Below are positions 1 to 11,400 of a DNA stretch of 64,000 bases, in pieces (the stretch's first letter is position 1; every line of letters starts with the position of its first letter). The notes under the pieces are model-generated. The model worked only from the letters and a program-made list of their open reading frames with translations, ran no database searches and had not been told where the DNA came from. Origin of the DNA: Macrolepiota albuminosa (Eukaryota; Basidiomycota; Agaricomycetes; Agaricales; Agaricaceae); assembly GCA_027475525.1 (NCBI GenBank), contig JAMWFC010000136.1:1-64000 (forward strand), written 5' to 3'. The translations under genes were made by a program, and so were the position numbers.

Positions 1-50
1 GGTGTTCCGGGGGTGTCCCAGGGTGGGCCCGGAGGGGAGGGGTCGTGACA
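1..50 (-). repeat. A1 3' LTR, first 50 bp only
   Basis: These bases match the right end of the 5' LTR (21861-21910) with one visible difference (cgtgaca against catgaca). On the minus strand the LTR starts TGTCACGACC directly after the polypurine tract. The rest lies beyond the window. Confidence 0.9.
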
Positions 51-65
51 TCACCCCCCCCTCAG
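51..65 (-). other. A1 polypurine tract
   Basis: The minus strand reads CTGAGGGGGGGGTGA directly before the 3' LTR, the expected plus-strand DNA primer site. The tract also lies in the leader of the antisense gene that starts at 180. Confidence 0.8.
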
Positions 66-179
66 CGCCGAGACCCTCCAAGGCGCGCGTAGCTGGTGGT
101 TCGGACCGGGGGTCAACCGTGGGATCCGGCACCTGACCTGCCACGTATCGAAAAAAAAATTTTACCACCGAGTTCAACC

Positions 180-2015
180 ATGTCGCGTACGCCAACGCAT
201 TCCCCAACGCCCCTGCAAACAAACGAGGTCGCGCCCCTCATGGCATGGGAAGCCCGGGACGCGCGTTACCGGGCTCATCTTGACTGGGAGCGCGTGGCGG
301 CGCTCGCACAACAACGTGAGTGCTCTCGCGATGGTCTGCTTACCGCGGCTGACTTTTCCCCTTCAGAACAACGATCTTCCCCCGCTCCGGAGGCGGGTCC
401 CAGCCGTCTTCCGGAGCCTGCCTCTGGTGGCCCCCCGGCGTCGTCATCCGGTCGTCCCGCGCCTACCTTCGCGCGGATGACCGTCCGCCCCCCGCGCCCA
501 CCTCCCCCTCCTCGTCCTAGGCTGACCGCCCCCCGTTTCCGCCGCTCCGGGATGGCGGTGGGGGCCATTTCCGAAGTCCCGGAGGACCGACGCGTGGAGT
601 GGGCGGACGCTTCGCAAGAACAGTTTGGGGAGGCTCTGGAGAGGCCTCGGGGTCTGCCCACCCACGCCTGGTGTGTGAGTAACGGGCCGGTAAGCGAGTT
701 CATACCTCTGGTTTCGCCGCTGACCTCGGTACAGTGTCTGCACTGCGCTCGCCGGGGGGTCATCTGCTCATTCGAGGCCCCGGGTCCCTCGTCCCGCCGG
801 GACACGTCTGTGTGCGAGGCGTGTCGCCTCAATCATGAACGGTGTTCCGTGTCGGCGTTGTGGAGGGCGCGTTGTGTCTCGAGGGAGCAAGGGTGGCCGC
901 TGGGGGGAATTACCCGGAGGATGGGCGTCGAGGAGAGGGATTGGGTGGCGGAGCCGGAGGGGGGCAAGGGTGGCCGCTGGGGGGAATTACCCGGAGGATG
1001 GGCGTCGAGGAGAGGGATTGGGTGGCGGAGCCGGAGGGGGGGTCACAGGGGGTGCCCGCGGGGGGTGGGTCACAGGGGGTGCCCGTGGGGGGTCCAGGAG
1101 GGGAGTCGGGGAGCGGGGGTCGCCTTCGGGTGGGGGGCCGGGGCCGGCCCGTGGTCCTCATCACGCGCCGGGTGACCCGGGCCGGAGGGAGCCGGGAGGG
1201 GCGCGGGGGGCGCCCTGACAAGGGGAAGCGGCGGGCGTCGCCAAGCCCGTCCCCCGGGCCTTCCAAGAGGGCGCGTCTGCCCTCTGAGACCCCACCCCCG
1301 GGTTCCCCGCCGCGCCTGTCCCCAGCGGTGTTCTCCCCCCTGTCCGGGAGGCCCCTGGGCGTCAGCATCGGGGACCTGCAGGAGCGCCTGGGGCGGGCCG
1401 AGCGGGAGCGTGAGGAGGGGATTAGGGAGGAGGCTGCCATTCGGAGGGGCCTGGAGGAGGGTCGGGAGGCGGCACTCCGGGACCTGGAGGAGGCCAGGGC
1501 TGCCCGGGGGGAGGCCGAGGCTGAGCTGGAGGCGCTGAGGGCAAGGCTGGGACAGGGGGCGGGATTCCCGGAGAGTCAGGAGGGGCTGGTGGAGATCCTG
1601 CGTCGGGACGTGGTGGTCGCCCGTATGGCGTCGTTGAGTGAGTACCTCCCTCTTCGGATTCGGCCCTCCACTGACGCCCCCAGGCTGGGCCCGGGAGCAT
1701 CGTTTGCTCCTGGACGGGGCGGCCGCGGCACTCGCGGCGCTGCAGGAGGGGCAGCGCCCGGAGGTGACGACCCCTGGGGTGGAGCGGGGCCTCGGCTTGC
1801 TGGCGCGGGTGGTGTCGGCCCACCGGCGGAGAAACGTGCCGGCCCCGGGCTCCTGGTTCGAGAGGGTTTTGGACGAGGGGGAGCCCCTGCCGTCCTGGGA
1901 ACAACTGGCGGAGGAGACGTTGCGGGAGCATGGCCCGGGCGGGAGGGAGGAGGGGTTCCGGGGGTGGCCTGGGGAGGGGGAAGGGAGCGAGGAGGTTCCG
2001 GGGCCCCAGCGTTAG
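180..2015 (+). CDS. A1 antisense accessory gene: double Cys-cluster, coiled-coil protein, 4 exons
   Basis: This gene runs opposite to gag-pol, between the pol stop and the 3' LTR. The ATG at 180 starts the exon model 180-315, 367-689, 735-1637, 1684-2015. Introns of 51, 45 and 46 bp begin GTGAGT, GTAAGC and GTGAGT and end in CAG, with CTGAC branch sites. The 77-bp tandem duplication 887-1040 shifts frame inside exon 3. Without it the coding length is 1617 nt (538 aa). The protein has a Pro/Arg-rich N-terminus, then C-x2-C-x6-C, 15 residues, C-x2-C-x6-C, recalling fungal zinc clusters but with different spacing, then a basic stretch (PSKRARLP) and a Glu/Arg/Leu-rich coiled coil. Function is unknown; DNA binding is only an inference. 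The decayed A2 copy keeps the same intron sites. The 274 bp to the convergent pol stop hold no gene. Confidence 0.75.
887..1040. repeat. 77-bp exact tandem duplication, probable assembly artefact
   Basis: Positions 887-963 and 964-1040 are identical. The duplication shifts the antisense gene from frame 0 to frame 2; discounting it makes exon 3 continuous. Confidence 0.9.
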
Positions 2016-2289
2016 GGGGTTCCCTTTTTTCTTGCCGTATCGTTTTTTTTTTTTTTGAGGTCCCGAATCCTGTAGTATATGTAACAGTAGAAAAATGTAT
2101 ATACCTGACTGATCTCGTAGAGAATGGTGTAAGTAAAGTGGCGGGGGAACGGGAAAGGGTACCTTGCCCGGAGTCCGGGGCGCTACTGTAAGAGAAAGTA
2201 CTAAAAGAGAGTAGGATCTAGAAGGGGAAATCAGAAAATATACGTGGGAGTTGAATCCCTACTGAGCCCAGAGGCGGGGGTTACGCCCA

Positions 2290-4622
2290 CTACTGCCGTC
2301 TGTGAGTTCTGCGCCTGGGGAGGTCATTTCCCGGGTGCCGTTGTTGAAAGTTCCGGAGTTTGTTGAGGGCGCCTTCGAGGTTTCGGCGCGGTTCCCAGGT
2401 GTCGTCTTCCGGGCCATATCCCTTCCACCGTACGAGGAAGTGGGGTCGTCCACGAATGTTCCGGGAGTCGAGGATGTCTTCAACTTCGTAGTGGTACTCG
2501 TCCTCGACCTCGACCGGGGGAGGGGGCTCGGGGCGCCGTTCGGGGAAAGGATCCGGGGGGTGTCGTTCCAGGAGGCGGACGTGGAATACCGGGTGCAGAC
2601 CTTTTAGTCCCGGGGGGAGCTCGATTTTGTAGGCATGGGATGAGACCTTCTTCAATATTTTGAACGGGCCGAGACGCTTGTGATCGAGTTTTGGGGAGGG
2701 CCGGCGGGTGCGGAGGTGTCGTCGATCTAACCATACCTTTGTCCCGGGGGCCCAGTCGGGGGTGTCTTCCCGTTTCCGGTTGGCGTGTTTCACGTAGGCC
2801 CGGTTCGCGGTGTCGATCTCTTCCTGGAGAAACTCGTGAAGGGATTGGAGATCCCGGGCGACCTCGTGGGCGGCGTGCGACGGGATGTCCCAGAGCGAGA
2901 GCATCAGTCGAGGGTGGTATCCCTTGTTGGCAAAGAAGGGTGATACCCCGGTGGCAGAGTGTGGCGTGTTGTTGTAGGTGAACTCGGCCAGGGGGAGCTC
3001 GGCGCGCCAGTCGTCCTGCAAGTAGTTGACGTACAGCCGGAGGTACTGCTCGAGGGACTGGTTGACCCTTTCAGTTTGGCCATCGGTTTCGGGGTGGTAG
3101 GCGGTAGAGAGGTTAGTCTTTACTTCAAGTGCCTTACACAGGGAAGTCCAAAACTTGGACACGAAGAGGGGACCACGGTCGGAGACGATGTCGTCCGGGA
3201 GTCCATGTTTGGCGAAAACGTGCTCGAGGAACAGCCGGGCGAAGTCCGGGGCAGTATCCGTGGTGTGGCAGGGTAGGAAGATGCCCTGTTTGGTCAGCCT
3301 GCACACAACGACGAGAATAGCATCGAACCCTTCAGATTCCGGGAGCTCAACGATGTGGTCTAGAGATATGGAGGACCAGGGGCGTCGCCCGACCGGCAGG
3401 GATTTCAGGAGTCCGTATGGTCGGTGTCGGGGGACCTTGGCCCGGAGGCAGGGCTCGCACGATCGAATGTAACGGGTCACGTCCTTCTTCAACCCTGGCC
3501 AAAAGTAAGTCCGGGAGATGAGCTGGAGGGTCTTACGTATTCCAGGGTGTCCCCGGAGTTTGTGGTCGTGGTGCTGGCGGAGGACGTCGTAGCGAAGTCG
3601 GGCGTGATCCGGGACGTAGATGCGGCCGTCCCGGAGGAGGAGTTTTTCGTCGGGGGACAAGGAGAAGGTGGGGTCCCGGTCGGTTTCGTCGGAAGGGTTT
3701 CGGGGGTCGTGATCGGTGAAGTACTTGTCTCGGGGAGCGCGGCGGATCTGGTTCAGGGTTCCTTCGTCGTTTAAGATCAGTATGGCATTCAGATGTTCGG
3801 GAGGGATCACCACGCGATGATTGAACGCATTGCGTTCCGCCTCGAATGACTTCTTGGGGTAGACGTCCGGTCGACGGGTAAGGGCATCGGGCTTGGCGCC
3901 AAGTCGTCCCGGGCGGTACTGGATCGTGAAGTCGTATTCCGAGAGGATCTCGGACCATCGGGCCTGCCGTCGACTGAGTTGCTTGGTCGTGGTGAAGTAC
4001 TGCAGGTTATTATGATCCGAGTAGACCTGGATCCGGTGCCGGGCTCCCTCAAGGTAGGCCCGCCATTGCTTGAAGGCTTCGACGATGGCGAGGAGTTCCT
4101 TGTCGTAAATGTCGTAGTTGAGCTCGGCGTCGATCATGGACCGGGTGTAGAAAGCGACTGGCCGGGGCTCCCCACCGTCAGGCTCCATCTGTGAGAGGAT
4201 CCCGGCGATGGCGTAGTCAGAGGCGTCGCATTCCAGGATAATCGGGAGGGCCGGGTCGTAGTGCCGGAGGACGGGGGCAGCTGTGAAAGCCTCCTTGAGC
4301 AGGTTAAAGACGCTCTGGCACTTACTGTCCCAGTTCCAGGCGACGTCCTTGCGCGTGAGCCGGTTGAGAGGTTTTGTGATACCGGAGTAGTTATCTATGA
4401 ACCTCCGGTAGAAATTAGCGAAACCCAGGAAAGATTGTACTTCCTTGACGTTCCGGGGTTGCGGCCAGTTGACGATGGCCTCGACCTTGTGGGGATCCAT
4501 GCGGACGCCATTCGGGGATACTATGACGCCAAGATACTCAACCTCTTCGGTATGGAATGAACACTTCTCAGGCTTGGCATGGAGGTTGTGTTCCCGGAGG
4601 CGTTCGAGGACCTGCCGGACGT
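2290..4622 (-). CDS. A1 pol, 3' part: end of RT, RNase H, integrase, chromodomain
   Basis: The frame enters from the family B junction at 4622 and is open to the stop at 2290. It starts with the RT thumb, then RNase H ([30 protein letters not shown]). Integrase follows with an HHCC zinc site (GHPGIRK to CEPCLRAK) and catalytic residues in SLDHI, SDRG and TERV with D-35-E spacing. The C-terminus is a canonical chromodomain ([17 protein letters not shown]), which in chromoviruses binds modified histones and guides insertion into heterochromatin. All key residues are present. The part is non-functional as it stands because its 5' half lies on the far side of the B insertion. No intact ATG is expected, as it is the tail of a polyprotein. 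Confidence 0.92.
4619..4622. repeat. 4-bp target duplication ACGT flanking element B
   Basis: ACGT at 4619-4622 is repeated at 16209-16212 on the far side of the element. The decayed copy A2 has a single ACGT at the same place in RT (near 36528), confirming the empty site. Confidence 0.93.
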
Positions 4623-5573
4623 TGATAGGACCCTATACAGGTTAGGCGCATCAACGGCAGGCTCGGCACCGGCTCCGGAAACCTTGCTGCACTCGTTCCG
4701 AACTTAGCGCACGCGTTCTACCCATTTTAAGCCATTCCCGACGGCCACGCACGGCAAGAAGCAGATCCAATCAATGATAGCGCCGACGGCAGCAGGAATG
4801 ACAACTGACAGATGGCATCAGTCACTGACGACAGCGCTTAGCGAGAAGCTTGATGATCTATCAAAAACTGACGGACAGCTTAGCGTTTGACCTTGGCGTC
4901 TGACACCGCTTACCGTCTCGATTTGGCGCCCAACGTCGCTTAGGTGTTCTGACAGACAGAAGGGTGATGGATTGATGGTTTAGCACCGCGATCTGCCGCC
5001 TGGTGGCGCCAAGGGTCCTCAAAGGACGGTAGGGATCGGAAACCGTTGGAGCTACCCCTATGAAATTTTCCAGTTTACCGCACTTTGGCGATGGTTGGTC
5101 ACTGGCGACGGTGAACTCCTTGTAGTATATATATTACTTACCGACTTGTACATCCACCATCAGAACAATAGACCACAGTTTACTCCCCTTTCCTCAGTCT
5201 CCCTTACGCTCAAGAGCTCATTTACGCTACGGTCGGCAACGTCAAACTCATCGGCAGTTGCAGACGCTCGCCAACACTCGACATACTCGCGCCTTGCAAC
5301 TACGGCAGGCATTATCGACGCTTAGAACTTCGCTAAGCTTATCGTGCTCTTGCCGCTCACCCTTGCCGTCTTCACTTACCGCATTTCCTTAGGCGCTTTA
5401 CCTTAGCGCTTGACACTTGCCGACCCCGTTACCGACTTTTCTCATTTTCTTAGGCGCGTTCTCTGGGACCTGCCCGGGACTCCTCATATTACTTTTAGCG
5501 CGCCCAACGCAAGCTCTTGGTCCGGTAACACTACTGCTACATTTGTTGCTGACCAAAACTTTGGGCGTCATCA
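4623..5573 (+). repeat. Element B 5' LTR (951 bp)
   Basis: It begins TGATAGGACC and ends GGGCGTCATCA. By eye it differs from the 3' LTR by about seven transitions, all within the first 150 bp; the remainder looks identical. Confidence 0.93.
5126..5134 (+). promoter_or_regulatory. TATA box in element B 5' LTR
   Basis: TATATATAT lies about 500 bp into the LTR and recurs at 15761 in the 3' LTR. TATAAAAG occurs at the matching place in the solo LTR at 38705, and TATAAAAA in the older solo LTR at 23026. Transcription probably starts about 30 bp downstream. Confidence 0.55.
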
Positions 5574-5576
5574 AAT

Positions 5577-5593
5577 TGGAGCCCACCGCGAGG
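5577..5593 (+). other. Element B primer-binding site (tRNA type)
   Basis: Three bases after the LTR the sequence reads TGGAGCCCACCGCGAGG. TGG is the complement of a tRNA CCA end, so a tRNA ending GGGCTCCA would fit. I cannot assign the tRNA. The leader to 6033 holds no gene and carries the 77-bp duplication at 5626. Confidence 0.6.
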
Positions 5594-5625
5594 GATCTCT
5601 AGGGCAGAATTCCGCCAGAAACCCG

Positions 5626-5779
5626 TCTCCAGCGTAGGCGCCGCCTGCTAAACCAGTCGGCAGAAGGCATAGCTCCTTCCCACCCATCAACTCCACAACC
5701 ACTCTCCAGCGTAGGCGCCGCCTGCTAAACCAGTCGGCAGAAGGCATAGCTCCTTCCCACCCATCAACTCCACAACCAC
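5626..5779. repeat. 77-bp exact tandem duplication in element B leader
   Basis: Positions 5626-5702 and 5703-5779 are identical; probable assembly artefact. Confidence 0.9.
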
Positions 5780-6033
5780 CTGGTGCCTTACTGGGTCTCT
5801 CTCTAGCCCAGGAACTACAGAACGCCACTGTAGACGCTTTTCCTGATCTCTTCCCGCATTCCCTCGATTATAGTGCCGACGACCCCTTAGCGTCGCCCTT
5901 TACTTTGCCGCAATCAGTTACCCCCATCACTCCTCTAACACCGCTTTCTCAATTCGCCATTTCTCTTACCCCGTCGCCAATACCTAGAACTCCTTCCCCA
6001 CTACCGCTAACCGAACTCGTTACCACCGTCGCC

Positions 6034-8423
6034 ATGGAACAACAAGTCCAACGCATGCCGCCACGCAACCACTTCTCGGCACCGAAATGGGACGAGACCA
6101 AGCCACGGGAGCTCTCCCAGTATTTTAAGGAGTTGGAGTATTTATTCAGGGATTGTAACATTACCGACCACACGCAGATGAAGGAGTACGCGGCAAGATA
6201 CGTATCATATGACACGGCAGAGACGTGGACAGGTCTTACCGAGTTTGCCGCCTTTGTTCCTGCCGCCCCGCCAGCTCCAGCTCAAGGCGCTTCGTATGAG
6301 GACTGGAAGACGGCAGTGATCCAGCTGTACCCTGGCGCCGAGGAGGCTACCCGATACACGGTAAACGAGCTCCAGAAACTAGTTCAGGAATCCTTCGACA
6401 GTGGCACATCGTCGCTTGGCGCATTCTCTACGTATTACCGCGAGTTCCAGAAAATCGCTAGGTGGCTTCTGCAGAATGGCAAGCTCTATATTAACGAGGA
6501 GCGTCGCCTATTCCAACAAGGCATCCCGACTTCGCTTTGGACTCGTATTGCTCGTCGCCTAGAGATAGTTCATCAGGCCCATCACCCAGACGAGCCCTAT
6601 AACGTTGCCGACGTCTTTGAAGCCAGTAAATGGGTTCTCAAGGGAACGGACACTGGCGTTGGACTGCAGCGCGCTAGGACGAGCCCACCCCCTGAGCGAA
6701 CTAACGGTATTATTCCCATCCCACCTCCCGCTGCCGACTTTGTTAAGAAGGAGGAGCTCAATGCTGCTATTACCGCGGCTGTTGCTTCCGCTATGACACG
6801 CATCGAAACCATGATTACCACCAACCTGACTGCTAACCGACCCGCTAACGTACCCGCACCTGGCCCTTGCCACTTCTGTGGGGAAATTGGCCACACCATG
6901 ACTAAAGGACGCTGCGCTACCCTCGAGAATTACATTTGGCAAGGTAGAATTCGACGGGCTATCGACGGCAAGATAGTTCTCACTACTGGCGCCATCATTC
7001 CCAACTACCCAGACAAGAAGTCCTTCCAGGAGGGGCTATCGACGGCAAGATAGTTCTCACTACTGGCGCCATCATTCCCAACTACCCAGACAAGAAGTCC
7101 TTCCAGGAGCAAGTTGATGAATGGCATAGGCGCAATCCAGGACAAATCGTTACCGGCACGCTATCTGGCAACGCCAACCCCGACCCCGAACAGGCGACCC
7201 AACAGCAGATGATTCACGAGGTCCTACACTTCGACAGCGTTGGCGACCATCCTACTTTCTCGCGGGAAGAACGTATCGCCAAGCTCCAACAGGAGCTGGA
7301 TTCGCTTAAGAATCAGGTGTTTGATGGGGTTGAAGTTAAGCAGCCTAAACAACCTCTTAAAGGATACAAGCCAATGCCTCCCGCTAGCAAGTTACCGACA
7401 CCTGCTCCTGCCGCACCTCCTGCCACTACCCCTGATACTGCTCCAGAACCATCGTCGTCCGCTACCGCTCCCGAACCGCCTTTGCCGCCTCTCCATCCCT
7501 ATTCAGGGATTCCCGACCGTTATCACGCTCCCGCACAACGAAACTTTGCCGCTCCTGAGAAACATCCTGAGGGTGGCTACCGACCTACCGCGCCAATTTT
7601 CGACATCGAAAAATCGAACCACGTTTTTAACCGCATCATGAAAACCCACGTCACCTTGTCAGTAGAAGAACTTTGTAGTATTGCTCCCGACGTTCGCAAC
7701 CAAGTCAAAACGGCAGTCACTCCCCGACGACCCTTGGCGACAGCTGTTGCCGAGGTTGATGAACTCGACGATGCGCTCCCTGGTTTTTCTGTTACCGTCG
7801 ACTCGCTGGACGCTGAAGAATCTCCTGCCGACACCATCGCTAACGCCACCTCTGTGGATCCAGTGGAGACCTACCTTAGGTCGGTAGACCATGAAGAAGA
7901 CCCAGCAATCCTTACCGTCGCTCAAGAATCGCACGCTATCCGCTCGGTAGCGCTAACCGTAGACAACAAGCACGAAGTAGAGGCAATCGTGGATAGCGGG
8001 TCTCAGATTATTTCTATGGCAGCAGAAGTCGCTAACGATCTAGGCCTCATTTACGACCCTACGGTTATACTAAATATGCAGAGCGCTAACGGTACGGTGG
8101 ACAGATCCCTAGGCCTCGCCAAGAATGTGCCGTGCACCCTTGGCGACATTACGTTTTATCTTCAGATACACATCTTACGTTCACCAGCTTACGACCTACT
8201 ACTTGGCAGACCCTTCGACGTCTTGGCGCGATCAGTCGTCAAGACAGTTACCGACGAGGAGACGACCCTCACAATTAGCGACCCCAATTCCGGAATCCGA
8301 CGAACGGTGCCAACGTTCCCTAGGGGACAACGAAAAGGCGCCCGCGCTAAGCCCCCGGAGTTTACCGACCAACACGCCAACGAGCCTCCACACCGGTGTT
8401 TTCACAGACCATCGAGGAGGTGA
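6034..8423 (+). CDS. Element B gag-protease polyprotein, frame broken by a 77-bp duplication
   Basis: The start is ATG 6034 in the context GCCATGG; the frame is open further upstream but without a better ATG. An N-terminal capsid-like region (FSAPKWDE, then helical segments) leads to a knuckle-like motif CHFCGEIGHTMTKGRC (C-x2-C-x4-H-x6-C, one residue longer than usual). The frame shifts at the duplication 6956-7109 and resumes in the frame open to 8423. Discounting 77 bp gives one 770-aa protein. The second part has a Pro/Ala-rich linker and a retropepsin-like domain with active site VDSGSQ and a flap-end LLLGRPFD. It should assemble the particle and process the polyprotein. It overlaps pol by 28 nt in the -1 frame; I see no canonical slippery heptamer there. 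Confidence 0.82.
6956..7109. repeat. 77-bp exact tandem duplication in element B gag
   Basis: Positions 6956-7032 and 7033-7109 are identical. Without one copy the gag and protease frames are the same frame. Confidence 0.92.
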
Positions 8424-11400
8424 TTGGCGACGATCACGGAGATGTGGCGCTAACGCTGGAATATGACCATTCAACTGGTCTTGTAAATATTATATCTACC
8501 GCTTGTCTTGACGAGGAAGTTTTGCTTTCCTCTACCGTTACCGACGCTGAGCTTTCCCAGAAAAACCCAGATATTACCGACTCAGCTCTAGCGTACTTAT
8601 ATCTTACCGCTTCAGAATCGTTCCAAAATATTGCGTCTACCGATACGTATCTCACTACCCTTCCCGGAGCCTCGTCTCCTGCCGTTCTTGGACTTGCCGC
8701 TCCTCAGGCTACAGTTCCCCTTTCCACATCTGTGTATAACCAAGCTAACGCTCCCAAAAGGAAAGGGGTTCAAGTTAAAAAGAAATATAAGCCAGTTGCG
8801 CTTAAAACAAAACCCGTCGCTACGCACTCTCCCGAGACTTTTAGAATCGAGCGCCAGATCATTGGCGACCCTCTTGCCAACATGCCGACCTTATCACCGA
8901 ATCCACCACCCTTTCAGCCCACAGGACGTTTTACCACAGAGCGCCAGCAGCAGTTCGCCAAGGAGCACGACACAGGATTTTTGACCAAAGATGAGTTGAA
9001 TGTCCTTACCGATCTCGTCGCTAAGCAGGATAAAGCCTTTGCTTGGGAGGACTCAGAACGCGGCAGCCTACGTACGGATTTCTTCCCGCCAGTCGTCATC
9101 CCGACCATTCCTCACGTGCCATGGACTGAGCACAACCGACCGTTACCGCCTGGGATTGAAGCCGAGGTCTGCCAAATCATTAGGACCAAGATACAGGCTG
9201 GCGTCTACGAGCCCTCCAATAGTTCTTACCGCTCCCGTTGGTTCTGCGTCCTCAAAAAGAACGGCAATCTCCGCATAGTCCACAGTCTTGAGCCGCTGAA
9301 TAGAGTTACTATACGACACTCTGGCGTACCGCCTTTCCCTGACCACTTTGCCAAGTCCTTTGCCGGGCGCATTTGTGGCGCCACCCTTGATCTCTACGTT
9401 GGCTACGATGAACGCTTGATACACCCCTCTTCCCGTGACCTCACCACCTTTCAAACTCCGTTTGGCGCCTTGCGCCTAGTCACCTTACCGATGGGCTGGA
9501 CAAACTCAGTCCCTATATTCCACGACGACATCACTTTCATCCTCCAACCCGAGATACCGCATAACGTTCTTAGCTTCATCGACGACGTTGGCGTCAAAGG
9601 CCCCAAAGACTGGCGACTCGTAAACGGCTTACCGGCGACCCATCCCGAGAACCCCAATATTTGCTTAGCGCTATGGGAATTTTTCCTGCTGCTCAATCGA
9701 GTCCTCCAACGCATGAAGTATAGCGGTGGTACGTTTAGCGGTCACAAACTCCTCCTTTGCGCGCCAAGGTTCAAAATACTTGGTCACATCTGCACTCCCG
9801 ACGGTCGCGTTCCCGACGAGTCTCGCTTAGCACTCCTAGAGCGCTGGGGCCCTTGCCGCGACTTATCTGAAGTTCGCGCCTTTCTTGGTACCGTTGGCGT
9901 TCTTAGGATATTCGTCAAAAACTTTGCCCATCGCGCACATGCTCTTAACCGACTCACCCGCGCTAACGAGCCCTTCGAATTTGGGCCAGACCAGGTTACC
10001 GCACAACGAGACTTGGTAAAAGCCTTGCAAGACGCCAAGCCCCTAGTCCCCATCGACTATAGCTCTGCCGACCCTGTTATCTTGGCGGTGGATACCTCGT
10101 ACATTGCCGTTCCAAGCCCCTAGTCCCCATCGACTATAGCTCTGCCGACCCTGTTATCTTGGCGGTGGATACCTCGTACATTGCCGTTGGTTACTTCCTG
10201 TGCCAGTGCCTTAGCGACAATCGGAAACAGCGACGCTACAACCGCTTTGGGTCCATCACGCTAAACGACCGGGAATCTCGCTACAGTCAGCCTAAGCTAG
10301 AGCTCTATGGGCTTTTCAAAACCTTCCGGTCGCTAAAGATGTATTTGATTGGCGTGCGCAACCTTATTGTTGAAGTCGACGCTAGGTACATCAAAGGCAT
10401 GCTGCAGAATCCCGACATCCAGCCATCCGCTAGCATGAATCGGTGGGTAGTCGCTATCCTTATGTTTCACTTTGAGTTGGTACACGTCAAGAGCTCTTTC
10501 CACGGACCAGATGGACTCTCTAGGCGACCACGACAGCCTGGCGACCCGGCAGTGGACCCACAGGCTGATAGCGATTTCGAGGACTGGATCGACCGACTAC
10601 ATGGTTTCGTGCACCTCATTCAACAGCCAATCCCCCTACTACGACGGCAACAGCCTACCAGCATCTTTTTACATCCCATCGTCCCTTACCGCCCTGAGAT
10701 CTTTAGCGCACCCCTCACGTTCTACACGGCAAGCATCCACAGTCAAGACTTGCCTCCCGTAAAAATCGTACAGGAACCTCATCCGCTAAGAGAAGACAGC
10801 AGAAACCTGACCTACGATGCCGTCCCCCGATCCGCCAAAGCAAAGGCAGAAGACAGCCGCTTGTTAATCGTTGAACAATGGCTACAAGACCTTAAGCGAC
10901 CCGCGAGCCTTACCGACGAACAATACGCGACCTTTATCCGATATGCTACCCATTTCTTCTTTACCGACAACAGACTTTGGCGACGAAATCGAGATGGCGC
11001 TCACAAGCTGATCATCAAGCCAGAAGGTCGCTTACGAGTCTTGCGCGCTATGCATGACGAGCTAGGTCATAGAGGTCTGTACGCTACCCGAGCTTCTCTG
11101 CTAGAACGATTCTGGTGGCCACACGCTAGCGCCGACATCGCCTGGTACATCAGGACTTGCCACCTCTGCCAAATCCAACAAACGCGCCAAGTGCTCATTC
11201 CGCCAACCGTTGCAACGCCAGCTCCCCTCTTCAGCAAAATTTACGTCGATACCATGCACATGCCCAAATCTGGTCGTTACAAGTACATCATTCAAGGTCG
11301 TTGCTCGCTAATCCACTGGCCTGAATTTCGAATGCTTCAGAGAGAAAATACCGACGCGGTCGCCAAGTGGCTATTTGAGGACGTCATTTGCCGTTGGGGA

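Noticed and set aside
887..1040. Tandem 77-bp repeats as a minisatellite, CRISPR-like or transposon-made structure.
   Set aside because: The units share only their length, not sequence, and have no spacers; an assembly cause explains all of them.
2302..4560. Many plus-strand ORFs of 60-120 codons opposite A1 pol.
   Set aside because: They are shadows of the integrase and RNase H frames, without ATG context, introns or conservation in A2 beyond that of pol.
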